Origin: Comamonadaceae bacterium OS-1
GTDB lineage: Bacteria; Pseudomonadota; Gammaproteobacteria; Burkholderiales; Burkholderiaceae_C
Direction: 5' to 3'
Length of the DNA stretch: 64,000 nt
Assembly: GCA_027923965.1 (NCBI GenBank)
Contig: AP026969.1
Coordinates: forward strand, 3,534,001-3,598,000
How positions within the stretch are numbered: the stretch's first letter is position 1; each line of letters begins with the position of its first letter. The translations under genes were made by a program, and so were the position numbers. Positions 17,787 through 26,714 of this stretch are shown in pieces. The notes under the pieces are model-generated. The model searched no databases. It was given only the letters and a program-made list of their open reading frames with translations, and was not told where the DNA came from.

Positions 17787-18320
17787 ATGCAACCCCAACT
17801 CCCCATCGAAGTCAACGAAACCACCGGCGTGTGGACCACCGACAAGCTGCCGATGATCTACGTGCCGCGGCACTTTTTCGTCAACAACCACGTGGAAACC
17901 GAAGCCGTGGTGGGCCGCGAGGTCTATGCCCCGGCGCTGTACAAGGCCGGTTACCGCTCCGCCTACTTCTGGTGCCAGCAAGAGTCCGCTACCCACGGCC
18001 TGACGGGCATGGCGGTGTACGAGCACTACTTGAAGCGCCTGTCGCAGCGCGGTTGGGGTCTGTTCAAGTTCATCAGCGCCGATGCCACCACCGGCCATGC
18101 GCAAATCCAGCTGGACCATTCGGTGTTTGTGCTGGCACAGGGCATTGCCGGAGTGCCGGTAGACCGCAGCAAGGTCTGCTACCTGTTTGCAGGCTGGTTC
18201 TCGGGAGCCATGGACTGGGTGCTGGAAACCAGCGGCTCCGCCGTACGCACCACCAGCACCGAGACCCAATGCGCGGCAGAGGGCCATGCCCACTGCGTGT
18301 TCACCGTCAGCCCCCTTTAA
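17787..18320 (+). CDS. V4R-domain protein of the betaine locus (DUF5943-like)
   Basis: A 177-residue protein without a signal peptide. The C-terminal half shows the pattern of 4-vinyl-reductase (V4R) domains: a glycine-rich helix (LFAGWFSGAMDWVLE) followed by ETQCAAEGHAHCVFTV, where ETxCxAxGxxxCxFxV is typical. V4R domains bind small ligands, but no enzymatic function is established for this group. From memory, a relative lies next to dgcA in Pseudomonas. It has AGGA seven bases before its ATG, lies 73 bp after the binding protein and 20 bp before dgcA, and is most likely cotranscribed with them. A ligand-sensing or chaperone role is inference. Confidence 0.8.
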   Translation: MQPQLPIEVNETTGVWTTDKLPMIYVPRHFFVNNHVETEAVVGREVYAPALYKAGYRSAYFWCQQESATHGLTGMAVYEHYLKRLSQRGWGLFKFISADATTGHAQIQLDHSVFVLAQGIAGVPVDRSKVCYLFAGWFSGAMDWVLETSGSAVRTTSTETQCAAEGHAHCVFTVSPL

Positions 18321-18340
18321 ATTTTTTCCAGAGCACCGCC

Positions 18341-20401
18341 ATGCGCTATCCGCATTTGTTTGAGCCCATCCGCCTGAACCAGGTGCTGTTGCGCAACCGC
18401 ATCGTCAGTACCGCGCACGCCGAGGTGTATGCCGAAGGTGGCAACCCCACCGAGCGCTACATCCGCTACTACGAAGAAAAAGCCAAAGGCGGCGTGGGCC
18501 TGGCCATCTGCGGAGGCTCCAGCCCGGTGTCGCGCGACAGCCCCTGGTCGTGGTGGAGCTCCATCAACCTGGCCACCAACAAGGTCATCGAGCCACTGGC
18601 TACGCTGGCCAACACCATGCACAAGCACGGGGCCAAGCTGATGATCCAGGCCACCCACATGGGGCGGCGCAATGCCTGGCACGGCTTTGACTGGCCACAC
18701 CTGGTCAGCCCATCCGGCATCCGCGAGCCGGTGCACCGTGGCAACGCCAAGACGATTGAGATCGAAGAAATTCGCCGCATCGCCGCCGACTATGGCCGCG
18801 CCGCCAAGCGCGTCAAGGACGCGGGCCTGGACGGCATCGAAATCTCGGCCGCGCACCAGCAACTGATAGACCAGTTCTGGAGCCCCCGCGTCAACCACCG
18901 CACCGACGAGTACGGCGGCAGCCTGGAAAACCGCCTGCGCTTCGGCATGGAAGTGCTGCACGCCGTGCGCGAACAAGTCGGCGCAGACTTCTGCGTGGGC
19001 ATGCGCATGTGCGGCGACGAATTCCACGAAGACGGCATCAGCCACGAGATGGCCAAGGAAATTGCCCAGGCCATGAGCGAAAGCGGCCTGATCGACTTCC
19101 TGAGCGTGGTCGGCTCCGGTGCCGACACCCACAACACCCTGGTCAACTGCATGCCGCCTATGGCGCTGCCGCCCGAGCCGTTTGTGCACCTGGCTGCCGG
19201 AATCAAATCCGTCAGCAAAGTGCCGGTGATGCATGCCCAAAGCATCCGCGACGCATCGCAGGCCGAGCGCATCCTGGCCACCGGCATGGTGGACATGGTG
19301 GGCATGACCCGCGCGCAGATTGCCGACCCGCACATGGTCATCAAAATCCGCGACGGCAAGGAAGACCAGATCAAACAGTGCGTCGGTGCCAACTACTGCA
19401 TCGACCGCCAGTACAACGGCCTGGATGTGCTGTGCATCCAGAACGCCGCCACCAGCCGCGAAGAAACCATGCCCCACGTGATCGAAAAGACCACGGGCGT
19501 GCGCCGCAAAGTGGTGGTGGTAGGCGCAGGCCCGGCCGGGCTGGAGGCGGCCCGCGTGGCCCGCGAGCGCGGCCACGACGTGGTGCTGTTCGAGAAAAAC
19601 ACCCTGGTGGGCGGGCAGGTCAATCTGGCTGCCAAGCCGCCCAAGCGCGAGCAAATGGCCGGCATCATCCGCTGGTTCGACATGGAAACCGTGCGCCTGG
19701 GCGTGGACCGGCGCCTCGGCGTAGCCGCCACCCAGGAGATGATCCTGGCGGAGAAGCCCGACATCGTGGTGCTGGCCACCGGCGGCGTACCGCACACCGG
19801 CCAAACCCCCGCCTGGGGCGCTGCCGAAGGCCTGTGTGTCAGCGGCTGGGACATTCTGTCGGGTGCTGTGGCTCCCGGTGAGAACGTGCTGGTCTACGAC
19901 AGCATCAGCACCCATGCGGGCACCGGTGTGGCCGACTTCATCGCCGCCCGCGGCAAGCTGGTGGAGATCGTCACCCCCGACGTGAAAGTGGCCGACGACG
20001 TGGGCGGCACCACTTTCCCCATCTTCTACCGACAGCTCTACGCCAACGGCGTGATCCAGACCCCCAACCACTGGCTGGAAAAGGTGTACCGCGAAGGCGA
20101 CAAGCTGATTGCCGTGCTGAAGAACGAGTACACCGAAGCGCTGGAAGAGCGCGCAGTGGACCAGGTGGTCATTGAAAACGGCATTCTGCCGAACGACGGC
20201 CTGTACTGGCAGCTCAAGCCCCTGTCGATGAACAAGGGCCAGACCGACATCGAGGCGCTGTTTGATGCACTGCCCCAGCCCGGCTTGAGCCAAGCCACCG
20301 GCAACGGCAACTTCCTGCTGTACCGCGTGGGCGACTGCGTGTCGATGCACAACATCCACGCCGCCATCTACGATTCGCTGCGCCTGTGCAAGGACTTTTA
20401 A
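18341..20401 (+). CDS. dgcA: Dimethylglycine dehydrogenase subunit DgcA
   Basis: A 686-residue trimethylamine-dehydrogenase-type flavoprotein that, with DgcB, oxidatively demethylates dimethylglycine to sarcosine. Residues 1-340 form the old-yellow-enzyme barrel with ISAAHQQLIDQFWSP; residues 385-686 hold a dinucleotide domain starting VVVVGAGPAGLEAAR. The Fe-S motif between them reads CVGANYC and then VLC: Cys347, Cys353 and Cys365 are kept, but the second cysteine of the usual CxxCxxC is Ala350. The covalent-FMN cysteine of trimethylamine dehydrogenase is also absent, so FMN should be non-covalent. dgcB begins one base after the stop, and the ETF genes follow. Confidence 0.93.
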   Translation: MRYPHLFEPIRLNQVLLRNRIVSTAHAEVYAEGGNPTERYIRYYEEKAKGGVGLAICGGSSPVSRDSPWSWWSSINLATNKVIEPLATLANTMHKHGAKLMIQATHMGRRNAWHGFDWPHLVSPSGIREPVHRGNAKTIEIEEIRRIAADYGRAAKRVKDAGLDGIEISAAHQQLIDQFWSPRVNHRTDEYGGSLENRLRFGMEVLHAVREQVGADFCVGMRMCGDEFHEDGISHEMAKEIAQAMSESGLIDFLSVVGSGADTHNTLVNCMPPMALPPEPFVHLAAGIKSVSKVPVMHAQSIRDASQAERILATGMVDMVGMTRAQIADPHMVIKIRDGKEDQIKQCVGANYCIDRQYNGLDVLCIQNAATSREETMPHVIEKTTGVRRKVVVVGAGPAGLEAARVARERGHDVVLFEKNTLVGGQVNLAAKPPKREQMAGIIRWFDMETVRLGVDRRLGVAATQEMILAEKPDIVVLATGGVPHTGQTPAWGAAEGLCVSGWDILSGAVAPGENVLVYDSISTHAGTGVADFIAARGKLVEIVTPDVKVADDVGGTTFPIFYRQLYANGVIQTPNHWLEKVYREGDKLIAVLKNEYTEALEERAVDQVVIENGILPNDGLYWQLKPLSMNKGQTDIEALFDALPQPGLSQATGNGNFLLYRVGDCVSMHNIHAAIYDSLRLCKDF

Positions 20402-20402
20402 G

Positions 20403-22286
20403 ATGCTCGCGCACCTCGTAAGCACGATTTTCTGGCTGGCTGTGCTGGGCCTGGTCTGGGGCATGGCCCGCCGGGCCGTTATATGGAAAACAGGCCGCTC
20501 CAGCCCATTCGATGGGCGTGGGCTGCTACAAATTCCGAAGCGTTACTTTGTCGACCTGCACGACGTGGTGGCCCGTGAGCCCTTTGTGGCCCGCGCCCAC
20601 GTGGGTGTGGCTGGTGGCGCGATTCTGGCGCTGGCCCTGGTGGCGCTGAACTACGGCCTGGGTCTGTACTGGCCGGTGCTGGACGGCATTTTGCTGCTGG
20701 CCGGGTTGATGATGTTGGCCGGTGCCATCGCCATGGCCTCGCGCCGCCGCAATGCGCCGGCCCGCTTGTCCAAAGGCCCGTGGAGCCGCCTGCCCTACTC
20801 GCTGATGCTGTTTGCAGTGGCCGTGGCGCTGGTCGGTGCGGTAGCACTGACCGGCACTGCGCTGGCCCCCTGGCTGGCGGGACTGATCAGCCTGGCATTT
20901 GCCGCGGGCGCTGCAGAGCTGGCCTTTGGCATCGGCCTGGGCGGCCCCATGAAGCATGCCGTAGCCGGTCTGCTGCATCTGGGCCTGCATCCCCGGCCCG
21001 AGCGCTTTGGCGACAAACGTTTCGCCACCGCCCTGAAGCCACTCACCCTCACCCCCGAAGACATGGGCGTGGGCAAGCCCGCCGACTTTGCCTGGAACAA
21101 GCTGCTGTCTTTCGATGCCTGCGTGCAGTGCGGCAAGTGCGAAGCAGCCTGCCCCGCATTTGCCGCAGGCCAGCCGCTGAACCCCAAGAAGCTGATCCAG
21201 GACCTGGTGGTCGGCATGAGCGCCAAGAGCGACGCCAACTATGCCGGCAGCCCCTACCCCGGTCAGAAGGTGGGCGAACATGCTGGTGCACCGCACCTGC
21301 CTATCGTCAACGGCCTGATCAATTCCGACACGCTCTGGTCCTGCACCACCTGCCGCGCCTGTGTGCAAGAGTGCCCCATGCTGATTGAGCACGTGGATGC
21401 CATCGTGGACATGCGCCGCCACATCACCCTGGTAACTGGTGTGGTGCCCAACAAGGGCATGGAAGCCCTGGCCCAGCTGCGCGACACCGACACCGTGGGC
21501 GGCTTCCCGCTCACCGCCCGCCACCACTGGGCCGCTGATTTGAACCTGCCTGTTTTGAACGAAGGCGATGCAACCGACTGGCTGGTGCTGGTGGGTGAAG
21601 GCGGCTTCGACATGCGCTACCAGCGCAGCCTGCGGGCTTTCATCAAGACGCTGCAAAAAGCAGAGCTAAAGATCGCCATCCTGGGAGCGGCAGAGACCGA
21701 TTGCGGTGACTTGGCACGGCGGCTGGGCGACGAGGCCGGTTTCCAACGCCTGTCCAAGCAGCTCATCGCCACGCTCAAGACCCGCAAGTTCGCGCACATC
21801 GTCACGCCCGACCCGCACATCTTCCATTCGCTGAAGAACGAATTCCCCGCCATGGGTGGCAGCTTTGACGTGTGGCACCACACCCAGCTGCTGGCCGATC
21901 TGCTGGCCAAGAAGACGCTCCAACCCACCCGCGCAGGCAGCCTGGAGACCGTGACCTACCACGACCCCTGCTACCTGGGCCGCTATGGCCGCGAGGTGGA
22001 CGCGCCACGGGCCGTGCTCAAGGGCATTGGCATCAAGGTGGTGGAGATGGAACGCAGCCGTGAACGCGGCCGCTGCTGCGGCGGCGGTGGCGGTGCGCCG
22101 TTCACCGACATCCCCGGCACCACCCGTATCCCCGACATCCGCATTGCCGATGCCAAGAGCACTGGCGCAGGCGTGGTGGCTGTGGCCTGCCCCAACTGCA
22201 CGGCCATGCTCGAAGGCGTGGTCGGTCCCCGGCCCGAGGTATTGGACATTGCCGAGCTGATGGCCCACGCATTGGAGGTCGCATGA
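20403..22286 (+). CDS. dgcB: Dimethylglycine dehydrogenase Fe-S subunit DgcB
   Basis: A 627-residue membrane-anchored iron-sulfur protein with several N-terminal hydrophobic segments (residues about 1-25, 65-105 and 130-180). Two 4Fe-4S motifs follow, CVQCGKCEAACP and CTTCRACVQECP, then a C-terminal CCG-type domain (HDPCYLGRYG and RCCGGGGGAPF). It resembles the GlpC/HdrD-like electron-transfer subunits and should pass electrons from DgcA towards ETF or the quinone pool. It starts at ATG 20403, one base after the dgcA stop, and overlaps the next gene by ATGA. Length and order match the dgcAB-etf arrangement known in pseudomonads. Confidence 0.92.
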   Translation: MLAHLVSTIFWLAVLGLVWGMARRAVIWKTGRSSPFDGRGLLQIPKRYFVDLHDVVAREPFVARAHVGVAGGAILALALVALNYGLGLYWPVLDGILLLAGLMMLAGAIAMASRRRNAPARLSKGPWSRLPYSLMLFAVAVALVGAVALTGTALAPWLAGLISLAFAAGAAELAFGIGLGGPMKHAVAGLLHLGLHPRPERFGDKRFATALKPLTLTPEDMGVGKPADFAWNKLLSFDACVQCGKCEAACPAFAAGQPLNPKKLIQDLVVGMSAKSDANYAGSPYPGQKVGEHAGAPHLPIVNGLINSDTLWSCTTCRACVQECPMLIEHVDAIVDMRRHITLVTGVVPNKGMEALAQLRDTDTVGGFPLTARHHWAADLNLPVLNEGDATDWLVLVGEGGFDMRYQRSLRAFIKTLQKAELKIAILGAAETDCGDLARRLGDEAGFQRLSKQLIATLKTRKFAHIVTPDPHIFHSLKNEFPAMGGSFDVWHHTQLLADLLAKKTLQPTRAGSLETVTYHDPCYLGRYGREVDAPRAVLKGIGIKVVEMERSRERGRCCGGGGGAPFTDIPGTTRIPDIRIADAKSTGAGVVAVACPNCTAMLEGVVGPRPEVLDIAELMAHALEVA

Positions 22287-23383
22287 ACACATTTGCCACC
22301 GTGCGCCGCGTGGATCCACGCCGCCCCGCCATCATCACGCCTGCAGGCCTGCGCCGCATCATCCTGGGCAGCAGCGAAGGCGAACGCCTGGCCGCCCACG
22401 CGGCCCATGGCCCAGTGGTCAAACCGGTGCGCAGCCCAGGCCCGTTCACCCACTGCACCCTGGTCGTCACCCATGCCGAGCGCGGCGCGCTGACCGACGG
22501 CGCGCGCCAGGCCATCGCCGCCGCCGCCATCCTGGCCTCGGCAGAGACCGAAGTCGTGGTGGCCGTGCTGGGTGCCTGCGGTGACGATGCCGCCGCCCTG
22601 GGCGTGGACAAGTTGCTGGTGCTGGAGAATTTCGACCCCAGCGCCTACCAACCCAGCGCCTGCGTGCAGTGGCTGCAAGGCCTGCATGCCACACTGGCCC
22701 CGGCACAGTGGCTCTTGGCCGACAGCGGAGCCGACGGCCAGTTGGGCCGCCGTTTTGCCATTGCGGCAGGCCTGGGCCTGCAATGCGGCGTGGTCGAACT
22801 GGCGGCAGACAGCCTGCGCGTGCCCGCCAATGTGCAGCAAGACTGGCTGCGCCCCCACGCACCCGTGCTGTTGCTGGCCAAGGGTGTCGCCAGCACCAAG
22901 CTGCCGTTTGTTGGCCTGGGCCTGCGCGCCGCCGCACCGGCTTTACCTGCTGTGCCCGATGCCGGTATCGAAGACCTCGGCATGAAGGCCGGTGACCCGC
23001 AAACTTTGGCACTGGAAGAGGCCGACTTCATCCTGGCCGCAGGCAACGGCGTGACCGACCTGCCCCTGTTCCACGCCCTGGCGCTGGAAGTGGGCGCGGC
23101 GGTGGGCGCCTCGCGCGTGGCGGTGGACGATGGCCGCTTTGCCCGTACGCAACAAATTGGTGCCACCGGCAAAACCGTCTCGGCCTCGGGCTACCTGGCC
23201 CTGGGTATCTCCGGCGCAGTGCAGCATCTGCAAGGTATCAAGGACTGCCGCCACGTGATCGCAGTGAACCTGGATGCCTCGGCCCCCATTGCCCGCCGTG
23301 CCGACCTGACCGTGGTGGAAGACAGCGCGGCCTTGATGCAGGCTCTGCTGGGCTTGGTGAAAAAAGAAAAGGAGGGCGTATGA
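22283..23383 (+). CDS. etfA: Electron transfer flavoprotein alpha subunit (dgc-linked)
   Basis: A 366-residue ETF alpha subunit. The C-terminal FAD-binding region is diagnostic: IGATGKTVSASGYLALGISG followed by AVQHLQGIKDC and AVNLDASAPI. The first 60 or so residues are less conserved and longer than in housekeeping EtfA. It overlaps dgcB (ATGA) and the following beta subunit (ATGA), implying stoichiometric synthesis. The pair is a dedicated carrier for the dimethylglycine step, separate from the fatty-acid ETF. In other annotations of this locus the names of the two subunits are sometimes swapped; here the FAD domain identifies alpha. Confidence 0.9.
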   Translation: MNTFATVRRVDPRRPAIITPAGLRRIILGSSEGERLAAHAAHGPVVKPVRSPGPFTHCTLVVTHAERGALTDGARQAIAAAAILASAETEVVVAVLGACGDDAAALGVDKLLVLENFDPSAYQPSACVQWLQGLHATLAPAQWLLADSGADGQLGRRFAIAAGLGLQCGVVELAADSLRVPANVQQDWLRPHAPVLLLAKGVASTKLPFVGLGLRAAAPALPAVPDAGIEDLGMKAGDPQTLALEEADFILAAGNGVTDLPLFHALALEVGAAVGASRVAVDDGRFARTQQIGATGKTVSASGYLALGISGAVQHLQGIKDCRHVIAVNLDASAPIARRADLTVVEDSAALMQALLGLVKKEKEGV

Positions 23384-24141
23384 GCCAGATCACCGTACTG
23401 GTCGCCCCGCGCAGCCACCCCACCAGCCAGCGCCTCACGCGCTGCCAGGCCGATGCCACGGCGGCCACGCTGGCCCTGGGCTTGTCGAAGTCCGTACGCC
23501 TGCTGTGTGCAGGCCACATGCCCGACGCGGTGGCCCGCGACTACCTGGCCCTGGGCGCGCCCGTGGTGGAAGTGCTGCAATCTTCCAGCGATGCCACCGA
23601 TGCCCCGCTGGTCGATGTTTTGCTGCCCGCCCTGCGCGATGTAGCCCTGGTGCTGACGGGCACGCGCTCCGAAGCCGACCAGGGCTCGGGGGTATTGCCC
23701 TACGCTCTGGCCGCAGCCCTGGGGCGGCCCGTGGTGACCGACGTGCTGAGCGTGGAAGCCGATGGCTCCGGCTGGATCGTCACCCAGGCCCTGCCCAAGG
23801 GCGCTCGGCGGCGGTTGAAGGTGCAGGCCCCGGCGGTGCTGGCCATCAGCGCAGCCGCGCCCTTGACGCTGCGCCATTCGCTGGCCGACGCGGTGGCGGG
23901 CAAGATCGTTCGCACCGCGGCCGCCACCGTGGCACCCGCCAGCCCAGGCGGCACGCTCGTCGCCACCCGCAAGCGGCGCAAGCTGCTGGAAGCCAAAACC
24001 GTGCAATCCGGCCATGCCCGCATGCTGGGGGCCATCGAATCGCCGTCTACCGGCGGCGTGGTGCTCCAGACCGGCAGCGCCGACACCAAAGCCCAAGCAG
24101 TTCTTGACTACCTGCGCACCCATTCTCTTGTGACCTTTTGA
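23380..24141 (+). CDS. etfB: Electron transfer flavoprotein beta subunit (dgc-linked)
   Basis: A 253-residue ETF beta-like subunit that partners the FAD-binding alpha subunit just upstream. Family features include LVLTGTRSEADQGSGVLPYALAAAL, corresponding to the nucleotide-binding GxxxxDxxxGxxxxxLA block, and VTQALPKGARRRLKVQAPAVLAI. It diverges from housekeeping EtfB at both ends, as dgc-linked ETFs do. Translation is coupled to etfA by a 4-nt overlap. gbcA follows after 11 bp. Confidence 0.87.
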   Translation: MSQITVLVAPRSHPTSQRLTRCQADATAATLALGLSKSVRLLCAGHMPDAVARDYLALGAPVVEVLQSSSDATDAPLVDVLLPALRDVALVLTGTRSEADQGSGVLPYALAAALGRPVVTDVLSVEADGSGWIVTQALPKGARRRLKVQAPAVLAISAAAPLTLRHSLADAVAGKIVRTAAATVAPASPGGTLVATRKRRKLLEAKTVQSGHARMLGAIESPSTGGVVLQTGSADTKAQAVLDYLRTHSLVTF

Positions 24142-24152
24142 GGAGACACCCC

Positions 24153-25418
24153 ATGACCACCACAAACGCCACCCTTTCTGCGCAAACCCTGCTGACCCGC
24201 GAACTGCTGGCCCGCCGCCGCCCTGGCTACAGCCTGGAGGCCCCGTTCTACCTCAGCGAAACCATCCTGCAGACCGATATGGAGCACATCTTCGGCAAGC
24301 ACTGGATCTTTGTGGCGGTGGAGCCGCAGGTGCCCGAAGCCGGTGACTACATCACCGTTGATTTCGGCACCAATTCGATCCTGATCGTGCGCGACGACGA
24401 CATGAACATCCAGGCCTTCCACAACGTCTGCCGCCACCGCGGTTCGCGCCTGTGCGCCAGCCAGCAGGGCGTGGTGGGCAACATCGTCTGCCCCTACCAC
24501 CAGTGGACCTACGACCTGACCGGCAAACTGATCCATGCCAAGCACATGGGCGACGACTTCGACCCCAGCGGCCTGGGCCTCAAACCCGTGCACATCCGCA
24601 ACATGGCCGGGCTGCTATTCATCTGCCTGGCCGAAAACCCGCCCGAAGACTTCGAGCAGATGGCCGCCGAAATGACCCCCTACATCGCCCCGCACCAGCT
24701 CAGCCAGTGCAAGGTGGCGGCGCAGATCGACATCGTGGAAGACTGCAACTGGAAGCTGACGATGGAGAACAACCGCGAGTGCTACCACTGCATGAGCAAC
24801 CACCCCGAGCTGACCATTTCGCTGTACGAATACGGCTTTGGCTACCAGCCCAACGAAGACAACAAGGCCGATCTGCAGCGCTTCCAGGACATCATGGCCG
24901 CCAACCACGAGCGCTGGGAAGGCATGGGCCTGCCCTCGGCCGAGATCGACACGCTGGACGACCGCATCACCGGCTTCCGTACCCAGCGCCTGCCCATCGA
25001 CCGCTCGGGCCAGTCGCAAACCATGAACGCCGAAGTCGCTTCCAAGAAGCTGCTGGCCGACTTTGTGGACCCGGCCCTGGGCGGCCTGTCTTTCTGGACC
25101 CAGCCCAACTCCTGGCACCACTTCATGAGTGACCACATCGTCAGCTTCACCGTGCTGCCGATCTCGGCCACCAAAACCCTGGTGCGCACCACCTGGTGCG
25201 TGCACAAGGACGCAGTCGAAGGCGTGGACTACACCAAGGAAAACCTCACCGCCGTGTGGAACGCCACCAACGACCAGGACCGCCGCCTGGTGGAAGAGTC
25301 GCAGATCGGCATCTCCACCGGTGCCTACCAGCCCGGCCCGTACTCGCCCTTCACCGAAGGCCTGGTGGAAAAGTTCTGCAACTGGTACGTGAACCGCCTG
25401 AGCGTCCTGACGCGTTGA
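24153..25418 (+). CDS. gbcA: Glycine betaine monooxygenase, Rieske oxygenase subunit
   Basis: A 421-residue Rieske non-haem iron oxygenase that demethylates glycine betaine to dimethylglycine, releasing formaldehyde. The Rieske cluster ligands are CRHRGSRLC and CPYHQW (residues about 92-115). The mononuclear iron histidines are in ENNRECYHCMSNHPEL near residue 207. The ATG at 24153 has a near-perfect GAGGAG eight bases upstream. The gene is followed by its reductase after 12 bp. BetB product enters the pathway here. Confidence 0.95.
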   Translation: MTTTNATLSAQTLLTRELLARRRPGYSLEAPFYLSETILQTDMEHIFGKHWIFVAVEPQVPEAGDYITVDFGTNSILIVRDDDMNIQAFHNVCRHRGSRLCASQQGVVGNIVCPYHQWTYDLTGKLIHAKHMGDDFDPSGLGLKPVHIRNMAGLLFICLAENPPEDFEQMAAEMTPYIAPHQLSQCKVAAQIDIVEDCNWKLTMENNRECYHCMSNHPELTISLYEYGFGYQPNEDNKADLQRFQDIMAANHERWEGMGLPSAEIDTLDDRITGFRTQRLPIDRSGQSQTMNAEVASKKLLADFVDPALGGLSFWTQPNSWHHFMSDHIVSFTVLPISATKTLVRTTWCVHKDAVEGVDYTKENLTAVWNATNDQDRRLVEESQIGISTGAYQPGPYSPFTEGLVEKFCNWYVNRLSVLTR

Positions 25419-25430
25419 ACTGAGCCACCC

Positions 25431-26537
25431 ATGCCCACCCCTTTCTACGCCCCCGACTTCGCAGCCCCGGTGTCGTCGCCCTGGAACTCCGACCAGGACG
25501 AAACCCTGCGCTGCGTGCACATCCGCCAAGAAACCCACGATGTGAAAACCTTTGTGCTGGCCGCCAACGGCCCGCGCAACTTCCGCTACCTGCCCGGCCA
25601 GTTCCTCACCCTGGAGCTGGAAATTGGTGGCGAAAAGATCAACCGCTGCTACACCCTGTCCAGCACGCCCACCCGGCCCGACCTGGTGAGCATCACCGTC
25701 AAGCGGGTACCCGGCGGCACGGTGTCCAACTGGCTGCACGATAACGTGCGCGTCGGCATGGAATTGGGCGCCATGGGGCCGTCTGGCGAATTCAGCTGCT
25801 TCAAGTCGCCCGCCAAAAGCTATTTATTCCTGTCCGGTGGCAGCGGTGTCACCCCGCTGATGTCCATGGCCCGCGCCCTGCACGACCTGGGCAGCGATGC
25901 CGACATTGTGTTTGTGCACTGCGCCCGCACCCCTGCCGACGTGCTGTTTGCCGAAGAGCTGACCCTGATGGCGCGCAACATGCCGCACTTTCGCATCGCC
26001 CTGGTTTGCGAACAGCACACACCCGGCAGCAACTACGCCGGACACCTGGGCCGGCTGGATGCGGCCCGCCTGGCCCACATCGCCCCCGATTTCATGCAGC
26101 GCGATGTCTACACCTGCGGCCCGGCCCCGTTCATGGCCGCCGTGCGCGGCCTGCTGGCCGGTGCCGGATTCGACATGCCGCGCTACCGCGAAGAAAGCTT
26201 TTCTTTTGAAACCCTGGTGGCCGATGCCGCACACGCGCCGGTTAATCCAGAGGTCGCAGTAGAAAATACCGAAATCACATACAAAATCGATCTGCAGAAA
26301 ATGGGCAAATCATTTACCTGCCCTTCCGATCAAACTGTATTGCAGGCCTCGGTGGCTGCTGGATTCCGCTTGCCATCATCGTGTAGCGGTGGTGCATGCG
26401 GCACCTGCAAAACCAAAAAAATATCGGGAACGGTAGAAATGAAGCATGCTGGCGGCATTCGCCAGCGAGAAATAGACCAGGGTTGGTTTTTACCCTGTTG
26501 CAGCAAACCGACGAGTGACATCGTCATGGATCGCTAG
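25431..26537 (+). CDS. gbcB: Glycine betaine monooxygenase, reductase subunit
   Basis: A 368-residue flavin/ferredoxin reductase that feeds electrons to GbcA. The FAD-binding part has RCYTLSSTP, the NAD part has SGGSGVTPLMSMARAL and TCGPAPFM, and the C-terminus (residues about 270-368) is a plant-type 2Fe-2S domain, CSGGACGTCKTKK plus a final LPCCSKP. A striking change in base composition occurs at about position 26240: upstream is GC-rich like the other genes, while the ferredoxin part is clearly AT-richer (24 G/C of 60 by hand count at 26281-26340). The reading frame stays intact. This is the last gene of the block before a terminator. Confidence 0.93.
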   Translation: MPTPFYAPDFAAPVSSPWNSDQDETLRCVHIRQETHDVKTFVLAANGPRNFRYLPGQFLTLELEIGGEKINRCYTLSSTPTRPDLVSITVKRVPGGTVSNWLHDNVRVGMELGAMGPSGEFSCFKSPAKSYLFLSGGSGVTPLMSMARALHDLGSDADIVFVHCARTPADVLFAEELTLMARNMPHFRIALVCEQHTPGSNYAGHLGRLDAARLAHIAPDFMQRDVYTCGPAPFMAAVRGLLAGAGFDMPRYREESFSFETLVADAAHAPVNPEVAVENTEITYKIDLQKMGKSFTCPSDQTVLQASVAAGFRLPSSCSGGACGTCKTKKISGTVEMKHAGGIRQREIDQGWFLPCCSKPTSDIVMDR

Positions 26538-26570
26538 CCTAAAGTAGCACATCCTCGCACAAGACGGTGC

Positions 26571-26608
26571 AAAAGCCCGCCTGACATCCTGTTATGGCGG
26601 GCTTTTTT
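26571..26608 (+). terminator. Rho-independent terminator after gbcB
   Basis: AAAAGCCCGCC and GGCGGGCTTTTTT form a seven-pair GC stem, extended by A-T pairs, around a 14-nt loop, followed by a T-run. It lies 34 bp after the gbcB stop and closes the soxB-to-gbcB transcript. It is the clearest intrinsic terminator in the window. Confidence 0.9.
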
Positions 26609-26611
26609 ACA

Positions 26612-26656
26612 ACCAATAAATTAATCAGACTCTATATTGGTGCAAGCCCCTCACCA
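26612..26656. promoter_or_regulatory. Nested inverted repeats upstream of the sigma-54 promoter
   Basis: ACCAATA (26612-26618) and TATTGGT (26635-26641) form a 7-bp inverted repeat with a 16-bp spacer; TGGTG (26638-26642) and CACCA (26652-26656) form a second, overlapping one. They lie about 60-100 bp upstream of the -24 element, where enhancer-binding proteins usually bind. The arrangement does not match the NtrC consensus (CACCA before TGGTG). The bound protein is unknown. Confidence 0.4.
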
Positions 26657-26714
26657 TCTTAAAGCCCTCATGGATTCACCCTATGTTCTAAATCAAACTT
26701 CAGCCAGAAAATGG

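Noticed and set aside
26638..26656. NtrC site upstream of cbcV (TGGTG and CACCA)
   Set aside because: The half-sites are in the reverse order to the NtrC consensus, which has CACCA first and TGGTG second, and the spacing differs.
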